From Limihaloglobus sulfuriphilus (GTDB lineage Bacteria; Planctomycetota; Phycisphaerae; Sedimentisphaerales; Sedimentisphaeraceae), in NCBI RefSeq assembly GCF_001999965.1, contig NZ_CP019646.1, forward strand, positions 806,001 through 870,000: 64,000 nucleotides of DNA, given 5' to 3'. The notes beneath the pieces were generated by a model that saw nothing but the letters and a program-made list of their open reading frames with translations, did no database searches and was not told the origin of the DNA. Positions 9,414 through 18,156 of the stretch are shown piece after piece; positions within the stretch are counted from its first letter, which is position 1, and every line of letters starts with the position of its first letter. Position numbers and translations under genes: made by a program.

Positions 9414-10565
9414 ATGAAAAAAGAACAAAACCAACGCAGATTAATGGACTATTTTTCGACAATTGAAGACCCCAGAGTCGAGCGTACTCGCAAGCATGAG
9501 CTTAGTGATATTTTATCCATTGCAATTTGTGCAATAATTTGTGGCGCTGATGGATGGACACAGGTTGAAGAGTTCGCTCAGTGCAAAGAAGAGTGGTTTA
9601 AAAGTTTTCTTTCTTTGCCTAATGGCATTCCATCTCACGACACATTTGGACGAGTATTTTCTTCTCTCAAACCCGACTCATTTGAACAATGCTTCCTTGA
9701 ATGGGTCAATGCCTTAGCCCAAAAGAGTGAAGGCAGGCTCATAGCCATTGACGGCAAGACTATGCGTAGAAGCGTTGATTATGCATCTGAAAAAGCGGCT
9801 GTTCACATGGTAAATGCCTGGTGCGACACCAACAAAATGGTCATTGGGCAGATTGCAACAGAAACCAAGAGCAATGAGATAACGGCTATACCTAAGCTCT
9901 TGGAGTTAATTGATTTAGATGGTGCAGTTGTAACAACTGATGCTATGGGCTGCCAAAAGGAAATTGCTAATGCTGTAATTGAAAATGATGGGGACTATAT
10001 CTTGCAGCTAAAGGCAAATCAGACCGGCCTGCATAAAAATGCAGTTACCCTTTTTGATGAATGTATAGACGATAATGTCTATAATATTCAATATACTGTT
10101 GCAAGTGAAACTGATGGAGGCCACGGCAGGGTTGAAGAACGCACATTGCGGGCTGTTTCAAATGTAGGATTCCTTAACTCTGAAAAGAAAAACTGGGTCG
10201 GGCTCAAGAGCCTGATATGTGTGGAGGCAAAGAGGAGCATAGGAGATGAAACAAGCGTAGAGAAACGGTATTACATATCAAGCCTGACTTGCAAAAATCC
10301 GCCAAATTTACTCAAATATATCAGGGGCCACTGGGGGGTAGAGAACTCCTTGCACTGGTGTTTAGATATCAGCTTTGCCGACGATGAAAGGAGAATAAGA
10401 AAAGGTTATGGAGCAGAAAATTTTGCAAGGCTCTCACGAATAGCACTGAATCTGCTAAAACAGCAAACCAAGCACAAGGTCGGCATAAAGACCAGAAGGC
10501 TGTGCTGCGGCTGGAACGAGCAATACCTATATCGCGTGCTGACACAACAAAATAAAGGACTTTAG
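9414..10565 (+). CDS. ISAs1-family transposase
   Basis: A 383-residue DDE transposase. The N-terminal region (residues about 10-95, including DPRVERTRKHELSDILSIAI) matches the DDE_Tnp_1-associated domain. The catalytic core has AIDGKTMRRS with the first Asp, VTTDAMGCQ with the second, and HWGVENSLHWCLDISFADD with the Glu of the YREK-like signature. The start follows AACGAGGAAAATT. The stop codon lies inside the right inverted repeat. Full length and uninterrupted, so probably active. Confidence 0.95.
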   Translation: MKKEQNQRRLMDYFSTIEDPRVERTRKHELSDILSIAICAIICGADGWTQVEEFAQCKEEWFKSFLSLPNGIPSHDTFGRVFSSLKPDSFEQCFLEWVNALAQKSEGRLIAIDGKTMRRSVDYASEKAAVHMVNAWCDTNKMVIGQIATETKSNEITAIPKLLELIDLDGAVVTTDAMGCQKEIANAVIENDGDYILQLKANQTGLHKNAVTLFDECIDDNVYNIQYTVASETDGGHGRVEERTLRAVSNVGFLNSEKKNWVGLKSLICVEAKRSIGDETSVEKRYYISSLTCKNPPNLLKYIRGHWGVENSLHWCLDISFADDERRIRKGYGAENFARLSRIALNLLKQQTKHKVGIKTRRLCCGWNEQYLYRVLTQQNKGL

Positions 10566-10705
10566 ATGCGATTGCCCTGACCCTGCGTGCATAAAGTGTT
10601 CTTTTTGCTTTATTTTTTTGTTGACCGTATTATAATACCTCCCGATCTAAAAGTTGCGGGCCTTGTTCCCGAACGTAAATATTATTTGATAAACAGGATA
10701 TAAAA

Positions 10706-12037
10706 TTGGCTCTTCCATCTGTTGCAATCGTAGGCAGACCTAATGTAGGCAAAAGTTCACTGCTCAACGCACTGGCAGGTTCGATGATCAGCATTGTTGA
10801 ACCAACCGCAGGTGTTACGCGGGACAGGATCAGTGTGCCTGTGCGTCACGGCGAGAGGTATCTGGAGCTTATCGATACCGGCGGATACGGCATTGTAGAT
10901 AGTGACAAGCTCGAAGATCAGATTGAAATCCAGATTAACCAGGCCATTAACCATGCGGATTTGATCCTTTTTATCGTTGATATAAACGACGGGATAACCC
11001 CTCTTGATAAGACCATTGCCGGTTTGCTGAGAAAATCAGACTCGAATGTGATTCTCGTGGCGAACAAGGCAGACTCGGCACGGCTTTTCCCCAGGGCGGG
11101 CGAATTTACAAAGCTCGGCTTCGGTGACGCTTTGTGCATATCAGCTCTTAACCACCTTAATAAAAAAGATTTGATGGATCTGGTTTTCGATCGTCTTGAG
11201 GGACATGATTTTCAGAAACCAGAGGAGCCGGTTATGAAGATAGCACTTGTGGGCAAACGAAATGCCGGCAAGAGCAGCTTCATAAACGCGATTGTAGGCC
11301 AGCAAAGAGTTATTGTAAGTGAAGTAGCAGGAACCACACGAGATGCGGTTGATGTCCGCTTTGAGCGTGACGGTCAGTCGTTTGTGGCAATAGATACCGC
11401 CGGCCTTCGCAAGAAAAAAGTTTTAAGTAAAGACAACATAGACTTTTACAGCTATACCCGTGCCCTGAAGTCCATCAGGAGGGCCGATGTTGTTCTCTTT
11501 ATGATAGATGCGATGCTGCCGGTGAGCCAGGTAGATAAAAAACTCGCTTATAGTATCAGTGAAGAGCATAAGCCGTGCATTCTGGTCGTGAACAAATGGG
11601 ATCTGGCGGCGGATAAGGCTGAGGCAGAAGATTTTTCGGAGTATCTCAGCGAGGAACTCCCCGGTCTTCGGCATTGTCCGATCGCCTTTACAACTGCTAA
11701 GGACGGCAGAAACATACAGAGCACTCTTGACCTGGCGAGAGAACTGCATAAGCAGAGCACCATAAAGATACCTACACCGATGCTTAATAAGGCAATGGAT
11801 GAAATCAAACAGATGCGTGTCGGCGGCAATAAAAAGAAAAAAGGCTTCCCTAAGATTTATTATGCAACACAGATCGCTACGCAGCCGATAACCGTTTTGG
11901 TCTTTGTGAATAATCCTGAGTATTTCGATGGGAATTATCAACGATTTATGCTAAACCGGCTCGGCGAGATGCTGCCATGCAGCGAAGTGCCTATTAAACT
12001 GATGTTTAAATCGCATCGCGCGCAAACCTCAAGGTGA
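10706..12037 (+). CDS. der: Ribosome biogenesis GTPase Der (EngA)
   Basis: A 443-residue protein with two tandem GTPase domains, essential for 50S subunit maturation. Domain 1 starts VAIVGRPNVGKSSLLN (G1), with DTGGYG (G3) and NKAD (G4). Domain 2 has IALVGKRNAGKSSFIN, DTAGLRKK and NKWD. The C-terminal KH-like domain includes YATQIATQPITVLVFVN. The start is TTG 10706, preceded by ACAGGA at suitable spacing; no in-frame ATG lies near the conserved start. TATAAT at 10631-10636 may be its -10 box. The upstream IS has replaced whatever lay farther upstream. Confidence 0.95.
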   Translation: MALPSVAIVGRPNVGKSSLLNALAGSMISIVEPTAGVTRDRISVPVRHGERYLELIDTGGYGIVDSDKLEDQIEIQINQAINHADLILFIVDINDGITPLDKTIAGLLRKSDSNVILVANKADSARLFPRAGEFTKLGFGDALCISALNHLNKKDLMDLVFDRLEGHDFQKPEEPVMKIALVGKRNAGKSSFINAIVGQQRVIVSEVAGTTRDAVDVRFERDGQSFVAIDTAGLRKKKVLSKDNIDFYSYTRALKSIRRADVVLFMIDAMLPVSQVDKKLAYSISEEHKPCILVVNKWDLAADKAEAEDFSEYLSEELPGLRHCPIAFTTAKDGRNIQSTLDLARELHKQSTIKIPTPMLNKAMDEIKQMRVGGNKKKKGFPKIYYATQIATQPITVLVFVNNPEYFDGNYQRFMLNRLGEMLPCSEVPIKLMFKSHRAQTSR

Positions 12038-12081
12038 ACCGCAGTTTGAACATGACTGCCGCAAAGTGAGGGGAGTTTGTA

Positions 12082-12165
12082 ATGCGAATTGCCTTTTTGG
12101 TTGATTTTCATGTGCGTTTTGTTGTGATTGTGTTCGCTTGCTTTTGTTTTGGGTTCAGTGCTTAG
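12082..12165 (+). CDS. Possible 27-residue hydrophobic peptide
   Basis: In the 261-bp gap between der and pta, ATG 12082 is preceded by GAGGGGAG with 7-8 nt spacing and opens a 27-codon frame. The peptide is mostly hydrophobic and aromatic (centre VRFVVIVFACFCFGF), long enough for one membrane span. No homologue is known to me; it may be chance. Confidence 0.22.
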   Translation: MRIAFLVDFHVRFVVIVFACFCFGFSA

Positions 12166-12298
12166 TCATTTTTTAGCCAAATCGCAGTAAAACAAAATAA
12201 ACAGGCTTGAAAGAAACCGCAACATCATTAAAATCACTATATGCATTGTCTGTGCAGATTTGTAAGTTACTATCTCCATAATAAGGTAATCTATTAAA

Positions 12299-13297
12299 AT
12301 GGAAACAAACGAAAAATTTCGTCAAATGATTTTGGCCAGAGCCAAAGACCTCCAAAAGCATATCGTGCTGCCCGAAGGTGATGACCCGCGAACAATTGCC
12401 GCCGCCGCTGAAGTTTCAAAAGCAGGCATGGCAGATTTAACTATCCTGGGATATTCCAAGTCGATTCGGGAGCAGCTCGAGTCAAAGGGCGCTGATATGT
12501 CCCGCATCAATATAGTTTGCCCGTCAGATTCGCCCGGTCTTAAAGATTATGCCGAGGCGTTCTATGAGCTGCGGAAGCACAAGGGTCTGACTCTTGAAAA
12601 GGCTTTTGATATGATCAAGGAGGTAAGTTACTTTGCTACCATGATGGTCAAGATGGATCATGCGGACGGGTTGGTTTCGGGTGCTGTACATTCTTCGGCT
12701 GACACGATTCGGCCTGCTTTGCAGATTATTAAGGCCGCCAAGGGTGTCAAAACTGTTTCGAGCATGTTTTTCATGTGCAGGGGAGAGGAGACTCTGCTGT
12801 TCGCCGACAGCGGGCTGAACCAGGAGCCGGATGCTGATCAGATAGCAGATATTACCCTCTCAACCGCTTACACCGCAAAGCAGTTTGGTATTATCCCCAA
12901 AATCGCAGTCGTCGGCTACTCTACTAAGGGTTCTGGCGTTGGTCCTCTGGCAGATAAGGTTCGTGCCGCGGCTAAGGCAGCCATAGCCAAGATGGAATCT
13001 GATTTTGACGGAGAATACTATATTGACGGCGAGCTTCAGTTTGATGCCGCCTATGTTCCCGAGGTTGCTGCCAAAAAGGCTCCCGAGAGCCCGCTGAAAG
13101 GCCGGGCCAACACATTTATATTTCCGGATTTAAATACTGGAAACACCTGTTATAAAATGGCAGAGCGCCTTGCCGGCATGAGTGCCTACGGGCCGATACT
13201 TCAGGGAATCGCAAAGCCGGTCAATGACCTTTCCCGCGGATGCAGCAGCGATGATATCGTAGCAACTATCGCAATTACGGCGATACAAAGTGTATAA
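12299..13297 (+). CDS. pta: Phosphate acetyltransferase
   Basis: A 332-residue enzyme of the short Pta type that interconverts acetyl-CoA and acetyl phosphate. Seen: VLPEGDDPRTIAAAAEV near the N-terminus, MDHADGLVSGAVHSSADTIRPALQ split across the conserved PTA region, FADSGLNQEPDADQIADI, and the C-terminal VNDLSRGCSSDDIV. The length matches the catalytic-domain-only form. It sits 39 bp before ackA on the same strand, so the pair forms the classical acetate/ATP-producing module of fermentative metabolism. Confidence 0.95.
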   Translation: METNEKFRQMILARAKDLQKHIVLPEGDDPRTIAAAAEVSKAGMADLTILGYSKSIREQLESKGADMSRINIVCPSDSPGLKDYAEAFYELRKHKGLTLEKAFDMIKEVSYFATMMVKMDHADGLVSGAVHSSADTIRPALQIIKAAKGVKTVSSMFFMCRGEETLLFADSGLNQEPDADQIADITLSTAYTAKQFGIIPKIAVVGYSTKGSGVGPLADKVRAAAKAAIAKMESDFDGEYYIDGELQFDAAYVPEVAAKKAPESPLKGRANTFIFPDLNTGNTCYKMAERLAGMSAYGPILQGIAKPVNDLSRGCSSDDIVATIAITAIQSV

Positions 13298-13336
13298 GAT
13301 AGCAATTTCAGTTTAAATAGAGATGGAATAAGATAG

Positions 13337-14533
13337 ATGATAATTCTTGTAATCAATTGCGGATCAAGCAGTATTAAGTATCAGGTTTTTAAGATTGAGG
13401 GTGAAAACTATTCTCTGCTTGCTAAGGGTATTGCCGAGAGAATCGGGGAAGACGGCTCTTTTATAAAGCATACGAAAACCGGTGAAGAAACTCTTAAGAT
13501 CGAAAAGCACCTGGCAGACCACAAAGAGACCATGCAGGCGATACAGCCACTGTTGACCGACCCTGTTCACGGCGTTATTAAGAGCATGAACGATATTAAC
13601 GGTATCGGGCACAGGGTTGTTCAGGGCGGCGAGAAATTTACCGCTTCGACCATCATCAACGATGAGGTTCTTGATACCATCAAAGAAATGTCAAAGTTCG
13701 CACCGCTGCATAACCCGCATAACATCACCGGAATATTATCCTGCCAGCAGGTTCTGCCCGATATTCCAAATGTGGCAGTGTTTGATACCGCGATACATCA
13801 GACAATGCCTCCAAAGGCGTACATGTATGCTATTCCGCTCAAATATTACAAAGAGGGCGGTATCAGGCGTTACGGCTTCCACGGCACAAGCCACGGCTAC
13901 GTTTCAAAGGAAGCCGCCAGGGTTCTGGGCAAGCCGCTTGATGAGTGTAAAATAATTACATGTCACATAGGCAACGGCGGTTCAATAACGGCTTTTGACC
14001 ACGGCAAGGTTGTAGATACATCTATGGGCCTTACTCCGCTTGAAGGTATCGTCATGGGTACCAGGTGCGGCGATATTGATCCAGCGGCTGTTCTTTATCT
14101 GCAAGACCACTATGGCCTTACAGCAAAGCAGACAGATGATATTCTCAACAAGGAATCCGGGCTTAAAGGTCTTGTTGGAACCCCGGATATGCGTGATGTA
14201 CTCAAGATGGCCAAGGCCGGCAATCAGGATGCCGTAAATGCTCTGGCTATTTACCGATACAGAATCCGGAAATATATAGGCGCTTATCTGGCTGCACTTA
14301 ACGGGGCTGATGCCGTCGTCTTTACCGCAGGCGTCGGTGAAAATAACGACACACTTCGGTTTGACATACTCAGCAACATGGAATATTGCGGCATAAAGAT
14401 TGATTCTGATAGAAACATTGCAGGCGAAACTGTTATTTCGTCTGATGATTCGAAAATAAAGATAATGGTTATCCCGACTAATGAGGAGCTCGTAATTGCA
14501 CGGGATACTTACCGGATACTTTCAGAGGTTTAA
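13337..14533 (+). CDS. ackA: Acetate kinase
   Basis: A 398-residue enzyme that makes ATP and acetate from acetyl phosphate and ADP. Motifs: N-terminal INCGSSSIKY, GHRVVQGG with a substrate-contacting Arg, FDTAIHQTMP, the YGFHGTSHGYVS region, HIGNGGSITA, and the C-terminal FTAGVGENN. Full family length. It is preceded by GATGGAATAAG and forms an operon with pta. A strong intrinsic terminator follows at 14555. Confidence 0.96.
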   Translation: MIILVINCGSSSIKYQVFKIEGENYSLLAKGIAERIGEDGSFIKHTKTGEETLKIEKHLADHKETMQAIQPLLTDPVHGVIKSMNDINGIGHRVVQGGEKFTASTIINDEVLDTIKEMSKFAPLHNPHNITGILSCQQVLPDIPNVAVFDTAIHQTMPPKAYMYAIPLKYYKEGGIRRYGFHGTSHGYVSKEAARVLGKPLDECKIITCHIGNGGSITAFDHGKVVDTSMGLTPLEGIVMGTRCGDIDPAAVLYLQDHYGLTAKQTDDILNKESGLKGLVGTPDMRDVLKMAKAGNQDAVNALAIYRYRIRKYIGAYLAALNGADAVVFTAGVGENNDTLRFDILSNMEYCGIKIDSDRNIAGETVISSDDSKIKIMVIPTNEELVIARDTYRILSEV

Positions 14534-14554
14534 AAGATAAACAGTAATCAGACA

Positions 14555-14581
14555 AAAGAGGTTTTATAAGCCTCTTTTTTT
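14555..14581 (+). terminator. Intrinsic terminator after pta-ackA
   Basis: The stem AAAGAGG (14555-14561) pairs with CCTCTTT (14571-14577) across a 9-nt loop and is followed by a continuing T run. It lies about 20 bp after the ackA stop. Confidence 0.75.
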
Positions 14582-14599
14582 AATTTATGCGAGGTTTGT

Positions 14600-16618
14600 A
14601 TGAGATTTCGGCAAATTCACTTGGATTTTCACACGAGCGGCGATATCCCGGGAATTGGTGAGTCATTCGACAAGAAACAATTTCAGCAGACGCTTAAGAA
14701 TGCGCATGTAGATTCAATAACCTGTTTCTCTTCGTGTCACCACGGTTGGAGCTACCACCCTACAAAAGTTGGCAAAATGCATCCAAACCTTGATTTTGAT
14801 CTGCTTGGCGCGCAGATAGAAGCCTGTAAAGAGGTTGATGTCAATGTGCCGGTATATCTGACCGCGGGGGTTAATAATGTTGCCGCGGATGCGCACCCGG
14901 AGTGGCGGGAAATCGGTGCTGACGGAAGTTATCTGGGCTGGACAAAAAGTATTTTTCAGGCGGGTTTTAAAAATATGTGTTTCAACTCGCCCTATCTTGA
15001 GTATCTCTGTGACATGATAGCCGAGGTTGTAGATCGCTATCCTAATTGTGACGGCATATTTCTGGATATAATATTTCAGTCAAAATGCTGCTGTAAATAC
15101 TGCCTTGAAGTTATGGGTGAAAACGGGCTTGATCCGGCAAATGAAAATGATTTAGCCCTTTGTGCAGACATGGCATTGGAGCGGTATTACAGGATGACCA
15201 CCGAAACCGCGAGGAAAAAGAATCCTGATATGCCGATTTTCCACAACAGCGGCCATGTGCATAAAAATAGAAAAGACAGGCTCAAATATTTCAGCCATCT
15301 TGAAATGGAATCCCTGCCGACCGGCGGCTGGGGATATGACCATTTCCCCATTTCCGCCAAGTATGCCATGAATTTAAATATGGACTACCTTGGCATGACG
15401 GGCAAGTTCCATACTACCTGGGGAGAATTCGGCGGCTGCAAGCACCCCAACGCCCTTTTGCATGAGGTTCAGTCAATGCTGGCCTTTGGTGCCCGCTGCA
15501 GCGTTGGCGATCAGGCTCACCCTTGCGTAAAACTTGATGAGTCAACATATAAACTTATCGGTAATGCTTATCAGGACGTTGAAAAGAAAGAGCCCTGGTG
15601 TGTCAATGCTGCAAATGCTGCCGATATTGGTGTGGTATGCAGTGAAGCGGTGAACAAAAAAGGAATAAGCGCCGGCAGGGATGTTGCTTCTGATACAGGT
15701 GTATCGCGGCTTCTGCTTGAGGGGCACTATCTGTTTGACCTGATCGATGAGGATTCTGAATTGAGCAGATATAAAATGCTTATACTTCCTGACGAGATAG
15801 AGCTTAGCGCAGGTTTAAAGTCAAAAATTGAGAGCTTTTTAGACTCCGGCGGCAAGCTGCTTCTTACCGGCTCAAGCGGTTTTGATGAAGCAGGAGAGCC
15901 AATGTTCAATATAGGGGCCGACTGCTTTGGGCGAAGTGAGTATTCGCCTGATTATATTCTGCCCTCTGAAGAGGTCCGGTGTTCGTATGTCAACAGCCCG
16001 CTTGTGATGTATTTGCCCAGCCGGCGAATCAAGGTAACAACGGGTAAATCTCTTGGTGTGGTGTATGATCCGTATTTTAACCGAACTGCCAGGCACTTCT
16101 GCAGCCATCAGCACACGCCGTACAAGCCGCAGCCCTCAGGCTATGACTGCGGTGTGATAAACGGCAGTGTTATGTATCTGGCTCATCCGGTTTTCAGCAT
16201 CTATCGCGGCTACGGAGCTGCTGCCTACAAGGAATATGCGATTAGATGCATTGATATGCTGCTTGGCGATGACAAGTCACTGAAAACAAATATGCCCTCA
16301 ACAGCCAGGGTCTCTTTGATGCACCAGGCCGAACAAAGGCGGTATGTGCTTCATTTGCTGTATGCAAACAAAATCAGCCGCGGAGGTAAGATGAGTATGT
16401 CCGGCGGCAATGTGCAGGCCGCGGGAAGAGAGGTTGAAATAATAGAAGAATTATTGCCGCTTGCAGATGTCAGTGTTACTGTCAGCCTCGCCGAGAGTGT
16501 AAAGAGTGTAAAATTGGAACCCGCCGGCAAAAACATAGATGCCCAAATACAAGGTAAAACCGTAACGTTTAATCTAAACTCATTTACTTCTCATGCAATG
16601 ATAGTGATGGATTACTGA
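14600..16618 (+). CDS. GHL6-type putative glycosyl hydrolase with beta-galactosidase-trimerisation-like domain
   Basis: A 672-residue protein without a clear signal peptide. The N-terminus (RQIHLDFHTSGDIPGIG, then SITCFSSCHHGWSYHPTKVG) matches the 'hypothetical glycosyl hydrolase 6' group, a TIM-barrel family related to alpha-amylase/fucosidase-like folds. A DGIFLDIIF strand near residue 150 is a likely active-site strand. Residues about 330-560 (YKMLILPDEIELSAGLKSKI, then SGGKLLLTGSSG) look like the GH42 beta-galactosidase trimerisation domain. A cysteine cluster KCCCKYCLEV lies near residue 160. The substrate is unknown. It overlaps the next gene by TGATG. Confidence 0.7.
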   Translation: MRFRQIHLDFHTSGDIPGIGESFDKKQFQQTLKNAHVDSITCFSSCHHGWSYHPTKVGKMHPNLDFDLLGAQIEACKEVDVNVPVYLTAGVNNVAADAHPEWREIGADGSYLGWTKSIFQAGFKNMCFNSPYLEYLCDMIAEVVDRYPNCDGIFLDIIFQSKCCCKYCLEVMGENGLDPANENDLALCADMALERYYRMTTETARKKNPDMPIFHNSGHVHKNRKDRLKYFSHLEMESLPTGGWGYDHFPISAKYAMNLNMDYLGMTGKFHTTWGEFGGCKHPNALLHEVQSMLAFGARCSVGDQAHPCVKLDESTYKLIGNAYQDVEKKEPWCVNAANAADIGVVCSEAVNKKGISAGRDVASDTGVSRLLLEGHYLFDLIDEDSELSRYKMLILPDEIELSAGLKSKIESFLDSGGKLLLTGSSGFDEAGEPMFNIGADCFGRSEYSPDYILPSEEVRCSYVNSPLVMYLPSRRIKVTTGKSLGVVYDPYFNRTARHFCSHQHTPYKPQPSGYDCGVINGSVMYLAHPVFSIYRGYGAAAYKEYAIRCIDMLLGDDKSLKTNMPSTARVSLMHQAEQRRYVLHLLYANKISRGGKMSMSGGNVQAAGREVEIIEELLPLADVSVTVSLAESVKSVKLEPAGKNIDAQIQGKTVTFNLNSFTSHAMIVMDY

Positions 16619-17004
16619 TGGATTTGAACCTCAAAGACCGCGGCAGATTTGTAATTGTAAAACATGAACATCGTGACAGGCCTGTTCACTGGGACATCAT
16701 GTTCGAAATGAAAAACAACATGCTTGCCGCCTTCAGGGCGGATTCCGATCCGCTTAGTCTCGCTGAAAATGGCGGCGGGTTAGAAAAAATATTTGACCAT
16801 GATAGAAAATTTTTAGATTACGAAGGGCCTGTAAACAATGGGCTGGGATCAGTTACCTCCTGTGATGCAGGCATTTATGGCGTTTCCCAAGTCCGTTCCA
16901 ATGCCTTAAGGATGATTCTTGAAGGCTCTGTCGTGTCAGGGAGTTTTTCACTGTCTTTCGAACAAGACCGCTGGGCAATTGAAAGAGTTAATCGAAATTC
17001 TTGA
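16618..17004 (+). CDS. Stand-alone LigD 3'-phosphoesterase-like domain protein
   Basis: A 128-residue protein with the pattern RFVIVKHEHRDRPVHWDIMF near its start, which resembles the phosphoesterase domain of bacterial LigD (KHDARRLHYDFRLE). That domain removes 3'-terminal ribonucleotides and phosphates at breaks. The later H-x5-DYEG stretch (HDRKFLDYEG) aligns with the LigD HPLEYxDFEG motif and keeps the His, but the neighbouring Tyr is Phe here. It has no ligase or polymerase domain and no ku gene nearby. Its start overlaps the stop of the GHL6 gene. Confidence 0.6.
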   Translation: MDLNLKDRGRFVIVKHEHRDRPVHWDIMFEMKNNMLAAFRADSDPLSLAENGGGLEKIFDHDRKFLDYEGPVNNGLGSVTSCDAGIYGVSQVRSNALRMILEGSVVSGSFSLSFEQDRWAIERVNRNS

Positions 17005-17070
17005 CTTTTAAGCGGCGATTGATAAACTTTCTGCTTTTAATAAATGCGTTAATCGGGTTAATGGTTCTCA

Positions 17071-18027
17071 ATGGCAATAGTCTGCGGTATAGATGAAGTT
17101 GGTTACGGGCCGCTTTTGGGCCCGCTTGTCATTGCGGCGGCTGCTTTTAATGTTCCGCAGGAGCGTATTCGCGATGATTTCTGGAAGATGCTTGAAAAAA
17201 GCACTTCGCCTGTAAAAAAACATCTTCGCGGCCGCCTTCTGGTTGCGGACAGTAAAAAGGCTTATAACCGCAAGAGCGGGACAGATAACTTAAGAAGAAC
17301 AACACTTGCTGCGTTGAAAGCCCTGGGTGCAAATCCGGCAAGTTTCTCAGAGATGCTCGAGCTGCTTTCTCCGGCGACCGTCGGCAGACTGGGACGGTAC
17401 CCCTGGTACGGCGGGCTGGGCCCAAAACCGATTGAATTTGACGACGAAATCGCCATAGCATCAAAGGTTTTTATTGAAGATATGACATCAAATCGGATGT
17501 CTATGGCATCTTTGAAATGCGAATGTCTCGATGCGGGGCATTATAACGAGCTTGTGGCGAAATTCCGTAATAAGGCGTCTTTGTCATTTAGCTCTGTATG
17601 TTCTTTAATATACGATATATACAGTCGTTTTGATGAAGAAAATGTTTATTTTATGATCGACAGACAGGGCGGCAGAACAAATTATGTGCCGGTTTTGTCC
17701 CGTATGTTTGAAGGTATGCAGATAACCGTTATTCGTCAGAATGACCGCGCCGGCAGTTACAGGCTTCAGTGCGGCAGACGGAATATATTTCTGCATTTCA
17801 GCAAGGGAGCGGACAGCAGGTTTTTTCCTGTTTCTCTTGCTTCGATGGCGGCTAAGTACTTGAGAGAAATAATGATAGAAGAATTAAATAAATATTTTTT
17901 GAACCTTGTTCCAGGTGTGGAGCCTACCGCCGGCTATTATACGGACGGAAGCCGTTTTATTAAGGAAATTGAAAGTGTAAACGCCTCTCTGTTAAGCCCC
18001 AGGGAGCTGCTGGTAAGGTCCCGGTAA
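17071..18027 (+). CDS. RNase HII-like protein, divergent
   Basis: A 318-residue protein starting CGIDEVGYGPLLGPLVIAA, similar to the RNase HII motif GIDEAGRGPLAGPV with its two catalytic acidic residues. It also has VADSKKAY, resembling the DSKKL motif. RNase HII normally cuts RNA-DNA junctions and uses the GRG motif to sense the junction; here the Arg is Tyr (GYG), and the protein is about 100 residues longer than a standard RnhB. MIDRQGGRTNY may hold the third acidic residue. It could be a related nuclease with another role. Confidence 0.55.
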   Translation: MAIVCGIDEVGYGPLLGPLVIAAAAFNVPQERIRDDFWKMLEKSTSPVKKHLRGRLLVADSKKAYNRKSGTDNLRRTTLAALKALGANPASFSEMLELLSPATVGRLGRYPWYGGLGPKPIEFDDEIAIASKVFIEDMTSNRMSMASLKCECLDAGHYNELVAKFRNKASLSFSSVCSLIYDIYSRFDEENVYFMIDRQGGRTNYVPVLSRMFEGMQITVIRQNDRAGSYRLQCGRRNIFLHFSKGADSRFFPVSLASMAAKYLREIMIEELNKYFLNLVPGVEPTAGYYTDGSRFIKEIESVNASLLSPRELLVRSR

Positions 18028-18086
18028 GTCCGGCAGGCGGCAGTTTTAAGATTAAATCAATTAAAAGTTTATAGAACTTTTTTCTT

Positions 18087-18116
18087 TTGGCACACGTAAA
18101 AAAAATATGTTATTAT
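18087..18116 (+). promoter_or_regulatory. Sigma70-type promoter for the Ser/Thr kinase gene
   Basis: TTGGCA (18087-18092) and TATTAT (18111-18116) are spaced by 18 bp and lie 40 bp before the kinase start, in an otherwise gene-free 129-bp gap. Confidence 0.5.
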
Positions 18117-18156
18117 ACTTTTTAATTAGAGATGTGAATTTTTCGGAGTTTGATTA

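Larger units (their letters stand above)
9051..10579 (+). mobile_element. Complete ISAs1-family insertion sequence
   Basis: The element has perfect 19-bp terminal inverted repeats, CAGGGCAATCGCATCTAAA at 9051-9069 and its reverse complement at 10561-10579. It is flanked by an exact 10-bp direct repeat ACCCTGCGTG at 9041-9050 and 10580-10589. A 1529-bp length, CAGGG ends and a long target duplication agree with ISAs1. It carries a transposase on the plus strand and a small antisense passenger gene. Intact ends, intact duplication and an open transposase suggest recent insertion. Confidence 0.93.
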
